A stretch of DNA of 64,000 nt, from the NCBI RefSeq assembly GCF_933775445.1, contig NW_026089432.1:1-64000 (forward strand). The letters are read 5' to 3'. The position numbers were made by a program, and so were the translations under genes. Source of the DNA: Argentina anserina. Taxonomy: Eukaryota; Streptophyta; Magnoliopsida; Rosales; Rosaceae. This document shows, piece after piece, positions 12,201 to 24,740 of this stretch (the first letter of the stretch is position 1; each line of letters starts with the position of its first letter). A model generated the notes under the pieces. It was not told where the DNA came from. It saw only the letters and a program-made list of their open reading frames with translations, and ran no database searches.

Positions 12201-14078
12201 ATGTGGGAGTGTGTTTCCTTCAAACTGAGTATCTTTACATCGTTTGCGTATCTTTACTATTCCAATTGTGTATCTTTTCATTTCTCGTTTGAGTATCTTT
12301 CTGTAAGGCTTCTGATGCGAGTTTCTATTGTATTTGAGAGTTTTGCAAGTGTGGGAGTGTGTTTCCTTCAAACTGAGTATCTTTACATCGTTTGCGTATC
12401 TTTACGATTCCAATTGTGTATCTTTTCATTTCTCGTTTGAGTATCTTTCTGTCAGGCTTTCTGATTTGAGTTTCTATTGAATTTGAGAGTTTTGCAAGTG
12501 TGGGAGTGTGTTTCTTTCAAACTGAGTATCTTTACATCGTTTGCGTATCTTTACTATTCCAATTGTGTATCTTTACATCGTTTGCGTATCTTTACTATTC
12601 CAATTGTGTATCTTTTCATTTCTCGTTTGAGTATATGTCTGTAAGGCTTCTGATGCGAGTTTCTATTGTCTTTGAGAGTTTTCCAAGTGTGGGAGTGTTT
12701 TTCTTTCAAACTGAGTATCTTTACATCGTTTGCGTATCTTTACTGTTCCAATTGAGTATCTTTACATCGTTTGCGTATCTTTACTATTCCAATTGTGTAT
12801 CTTTACATCGTTTGCGTATCTTTACTATTCCAATTGTGTATCTTTTCATTTCTCGTTTGAGTATCTTTCTGTAAGGCTTCTGATGCGAGTTTCTATTGTA
12901 TTTGAGAGTTTTGCAAGTGTGGGAGTGTGTTTTTTTCAAACTGAGTATCTTTACATCGTTTGCGTATCTTTACTATTCCAATTGTGTATCTTTACATCGT
13001 TTGCGTATATTTACTATTCCATTGTGTATCTTTTCATTTCTCGTTTGAGTATCTTTCTGTAAGGCTTCTGATGCGAGTTTCTATTGTATTTGAGAGTTTT
13101 GCAAGTGTGGGAGTGTGTTTCTTTCAAACTGAGTATCTTTACATCGTTTGCGTATCTTTACTATTCCAATTGTGTATCTTTTCATTTCTCGTTCGAGTAT
13201 CTTTCTGTAAGGCTTTCTGATGCGAGTTTCTATTGAATTTGAGAGTTTTGCAAGTGTGGGAGTGTGTTTCATTCAAACTGAGTATCTTTACATCGTTTGC
13301 GTATCTTTACTATTCCAATTCTGTATCTTTACATCATTTGCGTATCTTTACTATTCCAATTGTGTATCTTTTCATTTCTCGTTTGAGTATTTTTCTGTAA
13401 GGCTTCTGATGCGAGTTTCTATTGTATTTGAGAGTTTTGCAAGTGTGGGAGTTTGTTTCTTTCAAACTGAGTATCTTTACATCGTTTGCGTATCTTTACT
13501 ATTCCAATTGTGTATCTTTACATCGTTTGCGTATCTTTACTATTCTAATTGTGTATCTTTTCATTTCTCGTTTGAGTATCTTTCTGTAAGGCTTCTGATG
13601 CGAGTTTCTATTGTATTTGAGAGTTTTGCAAGTGTGGGAGTGTGTTTCTTTCAAACTGAGTATCTTTACATCGTTTGCGTATCTTTACTATTCCAATTGT
13701 GTATCTTTACATCGTTTGCGTATCTTTACTATTCTAATTGTGTTTTTTTTCATTTCTCGTTTGAGTATCTTTCTGTAAGGCTTCTGATGCGAGTTTATAT
13801 TGTATTTGAGAGTTTTGCAAGTGTGGGAGTGTGTTTCTTTCAAACTGAGTATCTTTACATCGTTTGCGTATCTTTACTATTCCAATTGTGTATCTTTTCA
13901 TTTCTCGTTAGAGTATCTTTCTGTAAGGCTTTCTGATGCGAGTTTCTATTGAATTTGAGAGTTTTGCAAGTGTGGGAGTGTGTTTCTTTCAAACTGTGTA
14001 TCTTTACATCGTTTGCGTATCTTTACTATTCCAATTGTGTATCTTTTCATTTCTCGTTTGAGTATCTTTCTGTAAGGC
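6218..14078 (+). repeat. Higher-order repeat B: 3905 bp x 2
   Basis: Two tandem copies, about 6218-10122 and 10123-14027, with matching sequence continuing to about 14078. Many otherwise rare variants recur exactly 3905 bp apart: GTTTCCGTATC (7370/11275), GTGTATATTTTC (7689/11594), TTTTGCAAATGTG (8291/12196), GTATATGTCTG (8729/12634), a one-base deletion giving TATTCCATTG (9113/13018), CTCGTTCGAG (9286/13191), a T-run GTGTTTTTTTTC (9836/13741) and CGTTAGAG (10003/13908). One private difference that I can see is CTGTACATCG near 10924 against CTTTACATCG near 7019. Boundaries are approximate because the flanking DNA is also satellite. Confidence 0.88.
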
Positions 14079-14928
14079 TTCTGATGCGAGTTTCTATTGT
14101 ATTTGAGAGTTTTGCAAGTGTGGGAGTGTGTTTCCTTCAAACTGAGTATCTTTACATCGTTTGCGTATCTTTACGATTCCAATTGTGTATCTTTTCATTT
14201 CTCGTTTGAGTATCTTTCTGTAAGGCTTTCTGATGCGAGTTTCTATTGAATTTGAGAGTTTTGCAAGTGTGGGAGTGTGTTTCTTTCAAATTGAGTATCT
14301 TTACATCGTTTGCGTATCTTTACTATTCCAATTGTGTATCTTTACATCGTTTGCGTATCTTTACTATTCCAATTGTGTATCTTTTCATTTCTCATTTGAG
14401 TATCTTTCTGTAAGGCTTCTGATGCGAGTTTCTATTGTATTTGAGAGTCTTGCAAGTGTGGGAGTGTGTTTCTTTCAAACTGAGTATCTTTACATCGTTT
14501 GCGTATCTTTACTATTCTAATTGTGTATCTTTTCATTTCTCGTTTGAGTATCATTCTGTAAGGCTTTCTGATGCGAGTTTCTATTGAATTTGAGAGTTTT
14601 GCAAGTGTGGGAGTGTGTTTCTTTCAAACTGAGTATCTTTACATCGTTTGCGTATCTTTACTATTCCAATTGTGTATCTTTTCATTTCTCGTTTGAGTAT
14701 CTTTCTGTAAGGCTTCTGATGCGAGTTTCTATTGTATTTGAGAGTTTTGCAAGTGTGGGAGTGTGTTTCCTTCAAACTGAGTATCTTTACATCGTTTGCG
14801 TATCTTTACGATTCCAATTGTGTATCTTTTCATTTCTCGTTTGAGTATCTTTCTGTCAGGCTTTCTGATGCGAGTTTCTATTGAATTTAGAGTTTTGCAA
14901 GTGTGGGAGTGTGTTTCTTTCAAACTGA

Positions 14929-14966
14929 GTATCTTTACATCGTTTGCGTATCTTTACATCGTTTGC
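14929..14966 (+). repeat. Doubled 19-bp module
   Basis: Two 19-bp modules (GTATCTTTACATCGTTTGC) stand in a row, at 14929 and 14948, before a normal 22-bp module at 14967. This can be explained by loss of one 22-bp module or gain of one 19-bp module. I saw it only once, next to a monomer with a one-base deletion (GAATTTAGAG near 14886). Confidence 0.85.
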
Positions 14967-16950
14967 GTATCTTTACTATTCCAATTGTCTATCTTTACAT
15001 CGTTTGCGTATCTATACTATTCCAATTGTGTATCTTTTCATTTCTCGTTTGAGTATTTTTCTGTAAGGCTTCTGATGCGAGTTTCTATTGTATTTGAGAG
15101 TTTTGCAAGTGTGGGAGTTTGTTTCTTTCAAACTGAGTATCTTTACATCGTTTGCGTATCTTTACTATTCCAATTGTGTATCTTTACATCGTTTAAGTAT
15201 CTTTACTATTCTAATTGTGTATCTTTTCATTTCTCGTTTGAGTATCTTTCTGTAAGGCTTCTGATGCGAGTTTCTATTGTATTTGAGAGTTTTGCAAGTG
15301 TGGGAGTGTGTTTCTTTCAAACTGAGTATCTTTACATCGTTTGCGTATCTTTACTATTCCAATTGTGTATCTTTTCATTTCTCGTTTGAGTATCTTTCTG
15401 TAAGGCTTTCTGATGCGAGTTTCTATTGAATTTGAGAGTTTTGCAAGTGTGGGAGTGTGTTTCTTTCAAACTGTGTATCTTTACATCGTTTGCGTATCTT
15501 TACTATTCCAATTGTGTATCTTTTCATTTCTCGTTTGAGTATCTTTCTGTAAGGCTTCTGATGCGAGTTTCTATTGTATTTGATAGTTTTGCAAGTGTGG
15601 GAGTGTGTTTCCATCAAACTGAGTATCTTTACATCGTTTGCGTATATTTACGATTCCAATTGTGTATCTTTTCATTTCTCGTTTGAGTATCTTTCTGTAA
15701 GGCTTTCTGATGCGAGTTTCTATTGAATTTGAGAGTTTTGCAAGTGTGGGAGTGTGTTTCTTTCAAACTGAGTATCTTTACATCGTTTGCGTATCTTTAC
15801 TATTCCAATTGTGTATCTTTACATCGTTTGCGTATCTTTACTATTCCAATTGTGTATCTTTTCATTTCTCGTTTGAGTATCTTTCTGTCAGGCTTTCTGA
15901 TGCGAGTTTCTATTGAATTTAGAGTTTTGCAAGTGTGGGAGTGTGTTTCTTTCAAACTGAGTATCTTTACATCGTTTGCGTATCTTTACTGTTCCAATTG
16001 AGTATCTTTACATCGTTTGCGTATCTTTACTATTCCAATTGTCTATCTTTACATCGTTTGCGTATCTTTACTATTCCAATTGTGTATCTTTTCATTTCTC
16101 GTTTGAGTATCTTTCTGTAAGGCTTCTGATGCGAGTTTCTATTGTATTTGAGAGTTTTGCAAGTGTGGGAGTGTGTTTCTTTCAAACTGAGTATCTTTAC
16201 ATCGTTTGCGTATCTTTACTATTCCAATTGTGTATCTTTACATCGTTTGCGTATATTTACTATTCCAATTGTGTATCTTTTCATTTCTCGTTTGAGTATC
16301 TTTCTGTAAGGCTTCTGATGCGAGTTTCTATTGTATTTGAGAGTTTTGCAAGTGTGGGAGTGTGTTTCTTTCAAACCGAGTATCTTTACATCGTTTGCGT
16401 ATCTTTACTATTCCAATTGTGTATCTTTTCATTTCTCGTTTGAGTATCTTTCTGTAAGGCTTTCTGATGCGAGTTTCTATTGAATTTGAGAGTTTTGCAA
16501 GTGTGGGAGTGTGTTTCATTCAAACTGAGTATCTTTACATCGTTTGCGTATCTTTACTATTCCAATTGTGTATCTTTACATCGTTTGCGTATCTTTACTA
16601 TTCCAATTGTGTATCTTTTCATTTCTCATTTGAGTATCTTTCTGTAAGACTTTCTGATGCGAGTTTCTATTGAATTTGAGAGTTTTGCAAGTGTGGGAGT
16701 GTGTTTCATTCAAACTGAGTATCTTTACATCGTTTGCGTATCTTTACTATTCCAATTGTGTATCTTTACATCGTTTGCGTATCTTTACTATTCCAATTGT
16801 GTATCTTTTCATTTCTCGTTTGAGTATCTTTCTGTAAGGCTTCTGATGCGAGTTTCTATTGTATTTGAGAGTTTTGCAAGTGTGGGAGTGTGTTTCTTTC
16901 AAACTGAGTATCTTTACATCGTTTGCGTATCTTTACTATTCCAATTGTGT

Positions 16951-16968
16951 ATCTTTTCATCGTTTGCG
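16951..16968 (+). repeat. Hybrid module (23-bp module head fused to 19-bp module tail)
   Basis: ATCTTTTCATCGTTTGCG joins the start of the 23-bp module (ATCTTTTCAT) to the end of the 19-bp module (CATCGTTTGCG). The same fusion occurs near 33059, 36521, 40025 and 42704. It is always followed by the same linked variants TCTTTTAATTTC and GGCTTTCGAATGCG, so it arose once and was spread by block duplication. Confidence 0.85.
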
Positions 16969-19900
16969 TATCTTTACTATTCCAATTGTGTATCTTTTAA
17001 TTTCTCGTTTGAGTATCTTTCTGTAAGGCTTTCGAATGCGAGTTTCTATTGAATTTGAGAGTTTTGCAAGTGTGGGAGTGTGTTTCTTTCAAACTGAGTA
17101 TCTTTAAATCGTTTGCGTATCTTTACTATTCCAATTCTGTATCTTTACATCGTTTGCGTATCTTTACTATTCCAATTGTGTATCTTTTCATTTCTCGTTT
17201 GAGTATCTTTCTGTAAGGCTTCTGAAGCGAGTTTCTATTGTATTTGAAAGTTTTGCAAGTGTGGGAGTGTGTTTCATTCAAACTGAGTATCTTTACATCG
17301 TTTGCGTATCTTTACTATTCCAATTGTGTATCTTTACATCGTTTGCGTATATTTACTATTCCAATTGTGTATCTTTTCATTTCTCGTTTGAGTATCTTTC
17401 TGTAAGGCTTTCTGATGCGAGTTTCTATTGAATTTGAGAGTTTTGCAAGTGTGGGAGTGTGTTTCATTCAAACTGAGTATCTTTATATCGTTTGCGTATC
17501 TTTACTATTCCAATTGTGTATCTTTACATCGTTTGCGTATCTTTACTATTCCAATTGTGTATCTTTTCATTTCTCGTTTGAGTATTTTTCTGTAAGGCTT
17601 CTGATGCGAGTTTCTATTGTATTTGAGAGTTTTGCAAGTGTGGGAGTTTGTTTCTTTCAAACTGAGTATCTTTACATCGTTTGCGTATCTTTACTATTCC
17701 AATTGTGTATCTTTACATCGTTTGCGTATCTTTACTATTCTAATTATGTATCTTTTCATTTCTCGTTTGAGTATCTTTCTGTAAGGCTTCTGATGCGAGT
17801 TTCTATTGTATTTGAGAGTTTTGCAAGTGTGGGAGTGTGTTTCTTTCAAACTGAGTATCTTTACATCGTTTGCGTATCTTTACTATTCCAATTGTGTATC
17901 TTTACATCGTTTGCGTATCTTTACTATTCTAATTGTGTATCTTTTCATTTCTCGTTTGAGTATCTTTCTGTAAGGCTTTCTGATGCGAGTTTCTATTGAA
18001 TTTGAGAGTTTTGCAAGTGTGGGAGTGTGTTTCTTTCAAACTGAGTATCTTTACATCGTTTGCGTATCTTTACTATTCCAATTGTGTATCTTTACATCGT
18101 TTGCGTATCTTTACTATTCCAATTGTGTATCTTTTCATTTCTCGTTTGAGTATCTTTCTGTAAGGCTTCTGATGCGAGTTTCTATTGTATTTGAGAGTTT
18201 TGCAAGTGTGGGAGTGTGTTTCTTTCAAACTGAGTATCTTTACATCGTTTGCGTATCTTTACTATTCCAATTGTGTATCTTTACATCGTTTGCGTATCTT
18301 TACTATTCTAATTGTGTATCTTTTCATTTCTCGTTTGAGTATCTTTCTGTAAGGCTTCTGATGCGAGTTTCTATTGTATTTGAGAGTTTTGCAAGTGTGG
18401 GAGTGTGTTTCTTTCAAACTGAGTATCTTTACATCGTTTGCGTATCTTTACTATTCCAATTGTGTATCTTTACATCGTTTGCGTATCTTTACTATTGTAA
18501 TTGTGTATCTTTTCATTTCTCGTTTGAGTATCTTTCTGTAAGGCTTCTGATGCGAGTTTCTATTGTATTTGAGAGTTTTGCAAGTGTGGGAGTGTGTTTC
18601 TTTCAAACTGAGTATCTTTACATCGTTTGCGTATCTTTACTATTCCAATTGTGTATCTTTTCATTTCTCGTTTGAGTATCTTTCTGTAAGGCTTTCTGAT
18701 GCGAGTTTCTATTGAATTTGAGAGTTTTGCAAGTGTGGGAGTGTGTTTCTTTCAAACTGAGTATCTTTACATCGTTTGCGTATCTTTACTATTCCAATTG
18801 TGTATCTTTTCGTTTCTCGTTTGAGTATCTTTCTGTAAGGCTTCTGATGCGAGTTTCTATTGTATTTGAGAGTTTTGCAAGTGTGGGAGTGTGTTTCCTT
18901 CAAACTGCGTATCTTTACATCGTTTGCGTAAATTTACGATTCCAATTGTGTATCTTTTCATTTCTCGTTTGAGTATCTTTCTGTAAGGCTTTCTGATGCG
19001 AGTTTCTATTCAATTTGAGAGTTTTGCAAGTGTGGGAGTGTGTTTCTTTCAAACTGAGTATCTTTACATCGTTTGCGTATCTTTACTATTCAAATTGTGT
19101 ATCTTTTCATTTCTCGTTTGAGTATCTTTCTGTAAGGCTTTTTGATGCGAGTTTCTATTATATTTGAGAATTTTGCAAGTGTGGGAGTGTGTTTCCTTCA
19201 AACTGAGTATCTTTACATCGTTTGCGTATCTTTACAATTCCAATTGTGTATCTTTTCATTTCTCGTTTGAGTATCTTTCTGTAAGACTTTCTGATGCGAG
19301 TTTCTATTGAATTTGAGAGTTTTGCAAGTGTGGGAGTGTGTTTCATTCAAACTGAGTATCTTTACATCGTTTGCGTATCTTTACTATTCCAATTGTGTAT
19401 CTTTACATCGTTTGCGTATCTTTACTATTCCAATTGTGTATCTTTTCATTTCTCGTTTGAGTATCTTTCTGTAAGGCTTCTGATGCGAGTTTCTATTGTA
19501 TTTGAGAGGTTTGCAAGTGTGGGAGTGTGTTTCTTTCAAACTGAGTATCTTTACATCGTTTGCGTATCTTTACTATTCCAATTGTGTATCTTTTCATTTC
19601 TCGTTTGAGTATCTTTCTGTAAGGCTTTCTGATGCGAGTTTCTATTGAATTTGAGAGTTTTGCAAGTGTGGGAGTGTGTTTCTTTCAAACTGAGTATCTT
19701 TACATCGTTTGCGTATCTTTACTATTCCAGTTGTGTATCTTTTCGTTTCTCGTTTGAGTATCTTTCTGTAAGGCTTCTGATGCGAGTTTCTATTGTATTT
19801 GAGAGTTTTGCAAGTGTGGGAGTGTGTTTCCTTCAAACTGAGTATCTTTACATCGTTTGCGTATATTTACGATTCCAATTGTGTATCTTTTCATTTCTCG

Positions 19901-22900
19901 TTTGAGTATCTGTCTGTAAGGCTTTCTGATGCGAGTTTCTATTCAATTTGAGAGTTTTGCAAGTGTGGGAGTGTGTTTCTTTCAAACTGAGTATCTTTAC
20001 ATCGTTTGCGTATCTTTACTATTCCAATTGTGTATCTTTTCATTTCTCGTTTGAGTATCTTTCTGTAAGGCTTTTTGATGCGAGTTTCTATTGTATTTGA
20101 GAGTTTTGCAAGTGTGGGAGTGTGTTTCCTTCAAACTGAGTATCTTTACATCGTTTGCGTATCTTTACAATTCCAATTGTGTATCTTTTCATTTCTCGTT
20201 TGAGTATCTTTCTGTAAGACTTTCTGATGCGTGTTTCTATTGAATTTGAGAGTTTTGCAAGTGTGGGAGTGTGTTTCATTCAAACTGAGTATCTTTACAT
20301 CGTTTGCGTATCTTTACTATTCCAATTGTGTATCTTTTCATTTCTCGTTTGAGTATCTTTCTGTAAGGCTTCTGATGCGAGTTTCTATTGTATTTGAGAG
20401 TTTTGCAAGTGTGGGAGTGTGTTTCTTTCAAACTGAGTATCTTTACATCGTTTGCGTATCTTTACTATTCCAATTGTGTATCTTTACATCGTTTGCGTAT
20501 CTTTACTATTCCAATTGTGTATCTTTTCATTTCTCGTTTGAGTATTTTTCTGTAAGGCTTCTGATGCGAGTTTCTATTGTATTTGAGAGTTTTGCAAGTG
20601 TGGGAGTTTGTTTCTTTCAAACTGAGTATCTTTACATCGTTTGCGTATCTTTACTATTCCAATTGTGTATCTTTACATCGTTTGCGTATCTTTACTATTC
20701 TAATTGTGTATCTTTTCATTTCTCGTTTGAGTATCTTTCTGTAAGGCTTCTGATGCGAGTTTCTATTGTATTTGAGAGTTTTGCAAGTGTGGGAGTGTGT
20801 TTCTTTCAAACTGAGTATCTTTACATCGTTTGCGTATCTTTACTATTCCAATTGTGTATCTTTACATCGTTTGCGTATCTTTACTATTCCAATTGTGTAT
20901 CTTTTCATTTCTCGTTTGAGTATCTTTCTGTAAGGCTTCTGATGCGAGTTTCTATTGTATTTGAGAGTTTTGCAAGTGTGGGAGTGTGTTTCTTTCAAAC
21001 TGAGTATCTTTACATCGTTTGCGTATCTTTACTATTCCAATTGTGTATCTTTACATCGTTTGCGTATCTTTACTATTCCAATTGTGTATCTTTTCATTTC
21101 TCGTTTGAGTATTTTTCTGTAAGGCTTCTGATGCGAGTTTCTATTGTATTTGAGAGTTTTGCAAGTGTGGGAGTTTGTTTCTTTCAAACTGAGTATCTTT
21201 ACATCGTTTGCGTATCTTTACTATTCCAATTGTGTATCTTTACATCGTTTGCGTATCTTTACTATTCTAATTGTGTATCTTTTCATTTCTCGTTTGAGTA
21301 TCTTTCTGTAAGGCTTCTGATGCGAGTTTCTATTGTATTTGAGAGTTTTGCAAGTGTGGGAGTGTGTTTCTTTCAAACTGAGTATCTTTACATCGTTTGC
21401 GTATCTTTACTATTCCAATTGTGTATCTTTACATCGTTTGCGTATCTTTACTATTGTAATTGTGTATCTTTTCATTTCTCGTTTGAGTATCTTTCTGTAA
21501 GGCTTCTGATGCGAGTTTCTATTGTATTTGAGAGTTTTGCAAGTGTGGGAGTGTGTTTCTTTCAAACTGAGTATCTTTACATCGTTTGCGTATCTTTACT
21601 ATTCCAATTGTGTATCTTTTCATTTCTCGTTTGAGTATCTTTCTGTAAGGCTTTCTGATGCGAGTTTCTATTGAATTTGAGAGTTTTGCAAGTGTGGGAG
21701 TGTGTTTCTTTCAAACTGAGTATCTTTACATCGTTTGCGTATCTTTACTATTCCAATTGTGTATCTTTTCGTTTCTCGTTTAAGTATCTTTCTGTAAGGC
21801 TTCTGATGCGAGTTTCTATTGTATTTGAGAGTTTTGCAAGTGTGGGAGTGTGTTTCCTTCAAACTGAGTATCTTTACATCGTTTGCGTAAATTTACGATT
21901 CCAATTGTGTATCTTTTCATTTCTCGTTTGAGTATCTTTCTGTAAGGCTTTCTGATGCGAGTTTCTATTCAATTTGAGAGTTTTGCAAGTGTGGGAGTGT
22001 GTTTCTTTCAAACTGAGTATCTTTACATCGTTTGCGTATCTTTACTATTCCAATTGTGTATCTTTTCATTTCTCGTTTGAGTATCTTTCTGTAAGGCTTT
22101 TTGATGCGAGTTTCTATTGTATTTGAGAATTTTGCAAGTGTGGGAGTGTGTTTCCTTCAAACTGAGTATCTTTACATCGTTTGCGTATCTTTACAATTCC
22201 AATTGTGTATCTTTTCATTTCTCGTTTGAGTATCTTTCTGTAAGACTTTCTGATGCGAGTTTCTATTGAATTTGAGAGTTTTGCAAGTGTGGGAGTGTGT
22301 TTCATTCAAACTGAGTATCTTTACATCGTTTGCGTATCTTTACTATTCCAATTGTGTATCTTTACATCGTTTGCGTATCTTTACTATTCCAATTGTGTAT
22401 CTTTTCATTTCTCGTTTGAGTATCTTTCTGTAAGGCTTCTGATGCGAGTTTCTATTGTATTTGAGAGTTTTGCAAGTGCGGGAGTGTGTTTCTTTCACAC
22501 TGAGTATCTTTACATCGTTTGCGTATCTTTACTATTCCAATTGTGTATCTTTACATCGTTTGCGTATCTTTACTATTCCAATTGTGTATCTTTTCATTTC
22601 TCGTTTGAGTATTTTTCTGTAAGGCTTCTGATGCGAGTTTCTATTGTATTTGAGAGTTTTGCAAGTGTGGGAGTTTGTTTCTTTCAAACTGAGTATCTTT
22701 ACATCGTTTGCGTATCTTTACTATTCCAATTGTGTATCTTTACATCGTTTGCGTATCTTTACTATTCTAATTGTGTATCTTTTCATTTCTCGTTTGAGTA
22801 TCTTTCTGTAAGGCTTCTGATGCGAGTTTCTATTGTATTTGAGAGTTTTGCAAGTGTGGGAGTGTGTTTCTTTCAAACTGAGTATCTTTACATCGTTTGC

Positions 22901-23005
22901 GTATCTTTACTATTCCAATTGTGTATCTTTTCATTTCTCGTTTGAGTATCTTTCTGTAAGGCTTTCTGATGCGAGTTTCTATTGAATTTGAGAGTTTTGC
23001 AAGTG

Positions 23006-23010
23006 TGGGA
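23006..23010. repeat. Target-site duplication, left (TGGGA)
   Basis: The five bases before the LTR are TGGGA, the same as the five bases after the right LTR. Removing the element and one copy restores an ordinary satellite sequence (GCAAGTGTGGGAGTGTG). The insertion therefore hit the 84-bp module of a short monomer. A 5-bp duplication is the usual size for Ty3/gypsy integrases. Confidence 0.95.
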
Positions 23011-24070
23011 TGATCGGCTCGATTACTCGAGATCAATATTAACCCTGTAAGCATCGTTAGTAGTATAAAGCAAGAGGGTATCGTTCACAAACCGGGGATC
23101 CAACCAGGGTAAAGAATCACAAACATTTAACAATGAATTCATAAGAGTTTAAAAGATTTGAGATATATTTCGGATCAAACATAAAATAAACCTAAACTAA
23201 TATATACATGTGATCAACCAACCAACACATAAGAAATTACCAAACAAATAACATAAGAACAAAGGTAACAAAATCTACTCTCAATCTTGTTCATGCCGTA
23301 AGTATCATAGTTCATCTTAAATTCGATCATGCATCAAGTTCCTACTTGGTTCCTAATACATAGATATTATCGAGCTCAACTACTTGTCTTGCTACGAAAT
23401 CTAACATACCAATTCATCATGCAATTACGTATCACAAAGAGAAATCAACATGTTTAAAGCACATATCCAATGTCGAACTTAAGATCATAATCGGTGGAGG
23501 AACAAAGGGGACAAACAATTAATCAACTACTTGTATCAAAATCGTTTTTAACTTTGAATGATTAACATATGCGACATCAACTACTTGTCTTAATCACACA
23601 TGCAATATAAGAACACACCGAAAATGAATTAAGAACATAAATAAACAGAAACTCATGGCATAAAACCTAAAATCATTGAATAAAAATCGAAAACCTTAAT
23701 TCATCATGTCATTCGAAAATTACAAATATCTCATAGACAAGAATAAAAATAACTTTAAAAAAACCTAAACATAAATCATCCAAGAACAAGAACATAAAAA
23801 CCCGAAAACTAAACATGAAGATCATAGAGTTACACTTTATAATTCTCCTCTCAAGGTTCCTTACAGATGTAGCAAGAGATCTTCAAGAGTATGGTATCCT
23901 AGGCTCCCAAGCTTTGGACAGAAAATATGGTGAAGGGTGGTGAATTCGGATTCAATGATGCTTGGTGAATGAAAGTGTTTGGGCAGAGCTTTGGCAAGTC
24001 TTGTGAGCAAGGTTGATGTTTCCTAGATTCGGCAGATTTGACCTTTGTCCCTTGTTGTGGCCATAACTTT

Positions 24071-24740
24071 CTCTAGAAAATAGATATTGAGATGATTCCA
24101 ACTGGCAATTTCAACTAGACTTCCGTGGCTTTTCATCCATATAAGGTACATTTTCTCAATCATTTTGAGCTGTCCAGGGGAGCCCGTCAAAGATGGATAA
24201 TCTGCACTGCCAGAATTCTGATTTCTATAAGGATTGCATATCTTTTGCATTAATTACATATCTTCTTTCTCCTTTATTGCTGATTTCTTTTGCACAAATT
24301 TCTTCCTTTGAATTAGGGAGGCAGCAAAAGTCTTAATTGTTGCAGCCATGTTTGATTTTTCTTACCTCTCCTCATTAAATTTGCTGCATGCCTTCTTTGA
24401 CTTTCTTGCCTCTTCTCATTTAATTTGCTGCATGCCTTCTTTGACATTCTTTGGTGCTGGGATTTATGGACATTCTGATACATATTTGTGCTCTATTTGC
24501 AGGAGGAACAAAGTCCCAAGTTTCCCTCATAGCCCTTGGATCAAAAGCAAATCAATGGCTGAGATAATTCCGCCGAGTTCATTGGACCTCCGATCAATGA
24601 TTCAGTCATATCTCTCTGTAGGAATAAGATATTGATTTGATTCCAAATCCTACAGAAACTAGACTCAAATACCTTTATTTCCATATAAAGTAGGTCTTCT
24701 AACTCGATCGGAGCTATCCAGGGGAGCCCGTCGAAGTTGG
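24071..24740 (-). repeat. Diverged direct repeat of about 125 bp inside the LTR
   Basis: The segments 24071-24197 and 24613-24740 share an ordered set of motifs: AGATATTGA, TGATTCCAA, AACTAGACT, CCATATAA, then GAGCT(G/A)TCCAGGGGAGCCC and GTC(A/G)AAG(A/T)TGG. They are clearly related but diverged. The right LTR has the same pair at about 29886-30012 and 30428-30555. Related pieces also occur in the element interior (27301-27373 most clearly). Confidence 0.75.
24381..24468 (-). repeat. 44-bp tandem duplication in 3' LTR
   Basis: TTGCTGCATGCCTTCTTTGA occurs at 24381 and again at 24425, 44 bp apart, with similar flanking sequence (CTCATTAAAT and CTCATTTAAT). The same duplication is in the right LTR, so it predates this insertion. 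Confidence 0.85.

Larger units (their letters stand above)
1..23010 (+). repeat. Satellite array, left part (head-to-tail, 148-230 bp monomers)
   Basis: The whole stretch is tandem copies of one modular satellite, all in the same orientation, with no unrelated DNA that I could see. Each monomer carries modules that begin with GTATCTTT and one longer segment containing TGATGCGAGTTTCTATTG and TTTTGCAAGTGTGGGAGTG. Monomer lengths measured between successive copies of the ATG in GATGCGAG are 148, 149, 189 or 190 bp, with a few longer ones (for example around 8830-8970). The part from 1 to about 14.2 kb is built of long near-identical blocks and carries the variant GTTTATATTG, which I did not see elsewhere. 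The part from about 14.2 to 23 kb is more mixed. No protein is proposed: open frames here are repeat by-products. I do not recognise this satellite from any named plant family. Confidence 0.97.

Noticed and set aside
20231..21634. Long open frame (467 codons) as a repetitive membrane protein gene
   Set aside because: It consists only of satellite monomers, carries no independent start or promoter context, and its length follows from 189 being a multiple of three. Neighbouring 148/149-bp monomers break the frame.
1..23010. CRISPR array
   Set aside because: There is periodic structure, but the intervening sequences are repeats themselves and not unique spacers, and the host is a plant.
24348..24635. 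95-codon frame present identically in both LTRs (also 30163-30450)
   Set aside because: Identity is explained by the young age of the LTR pair. The frame lies on the strand opposite to element transcription and shows no domain.
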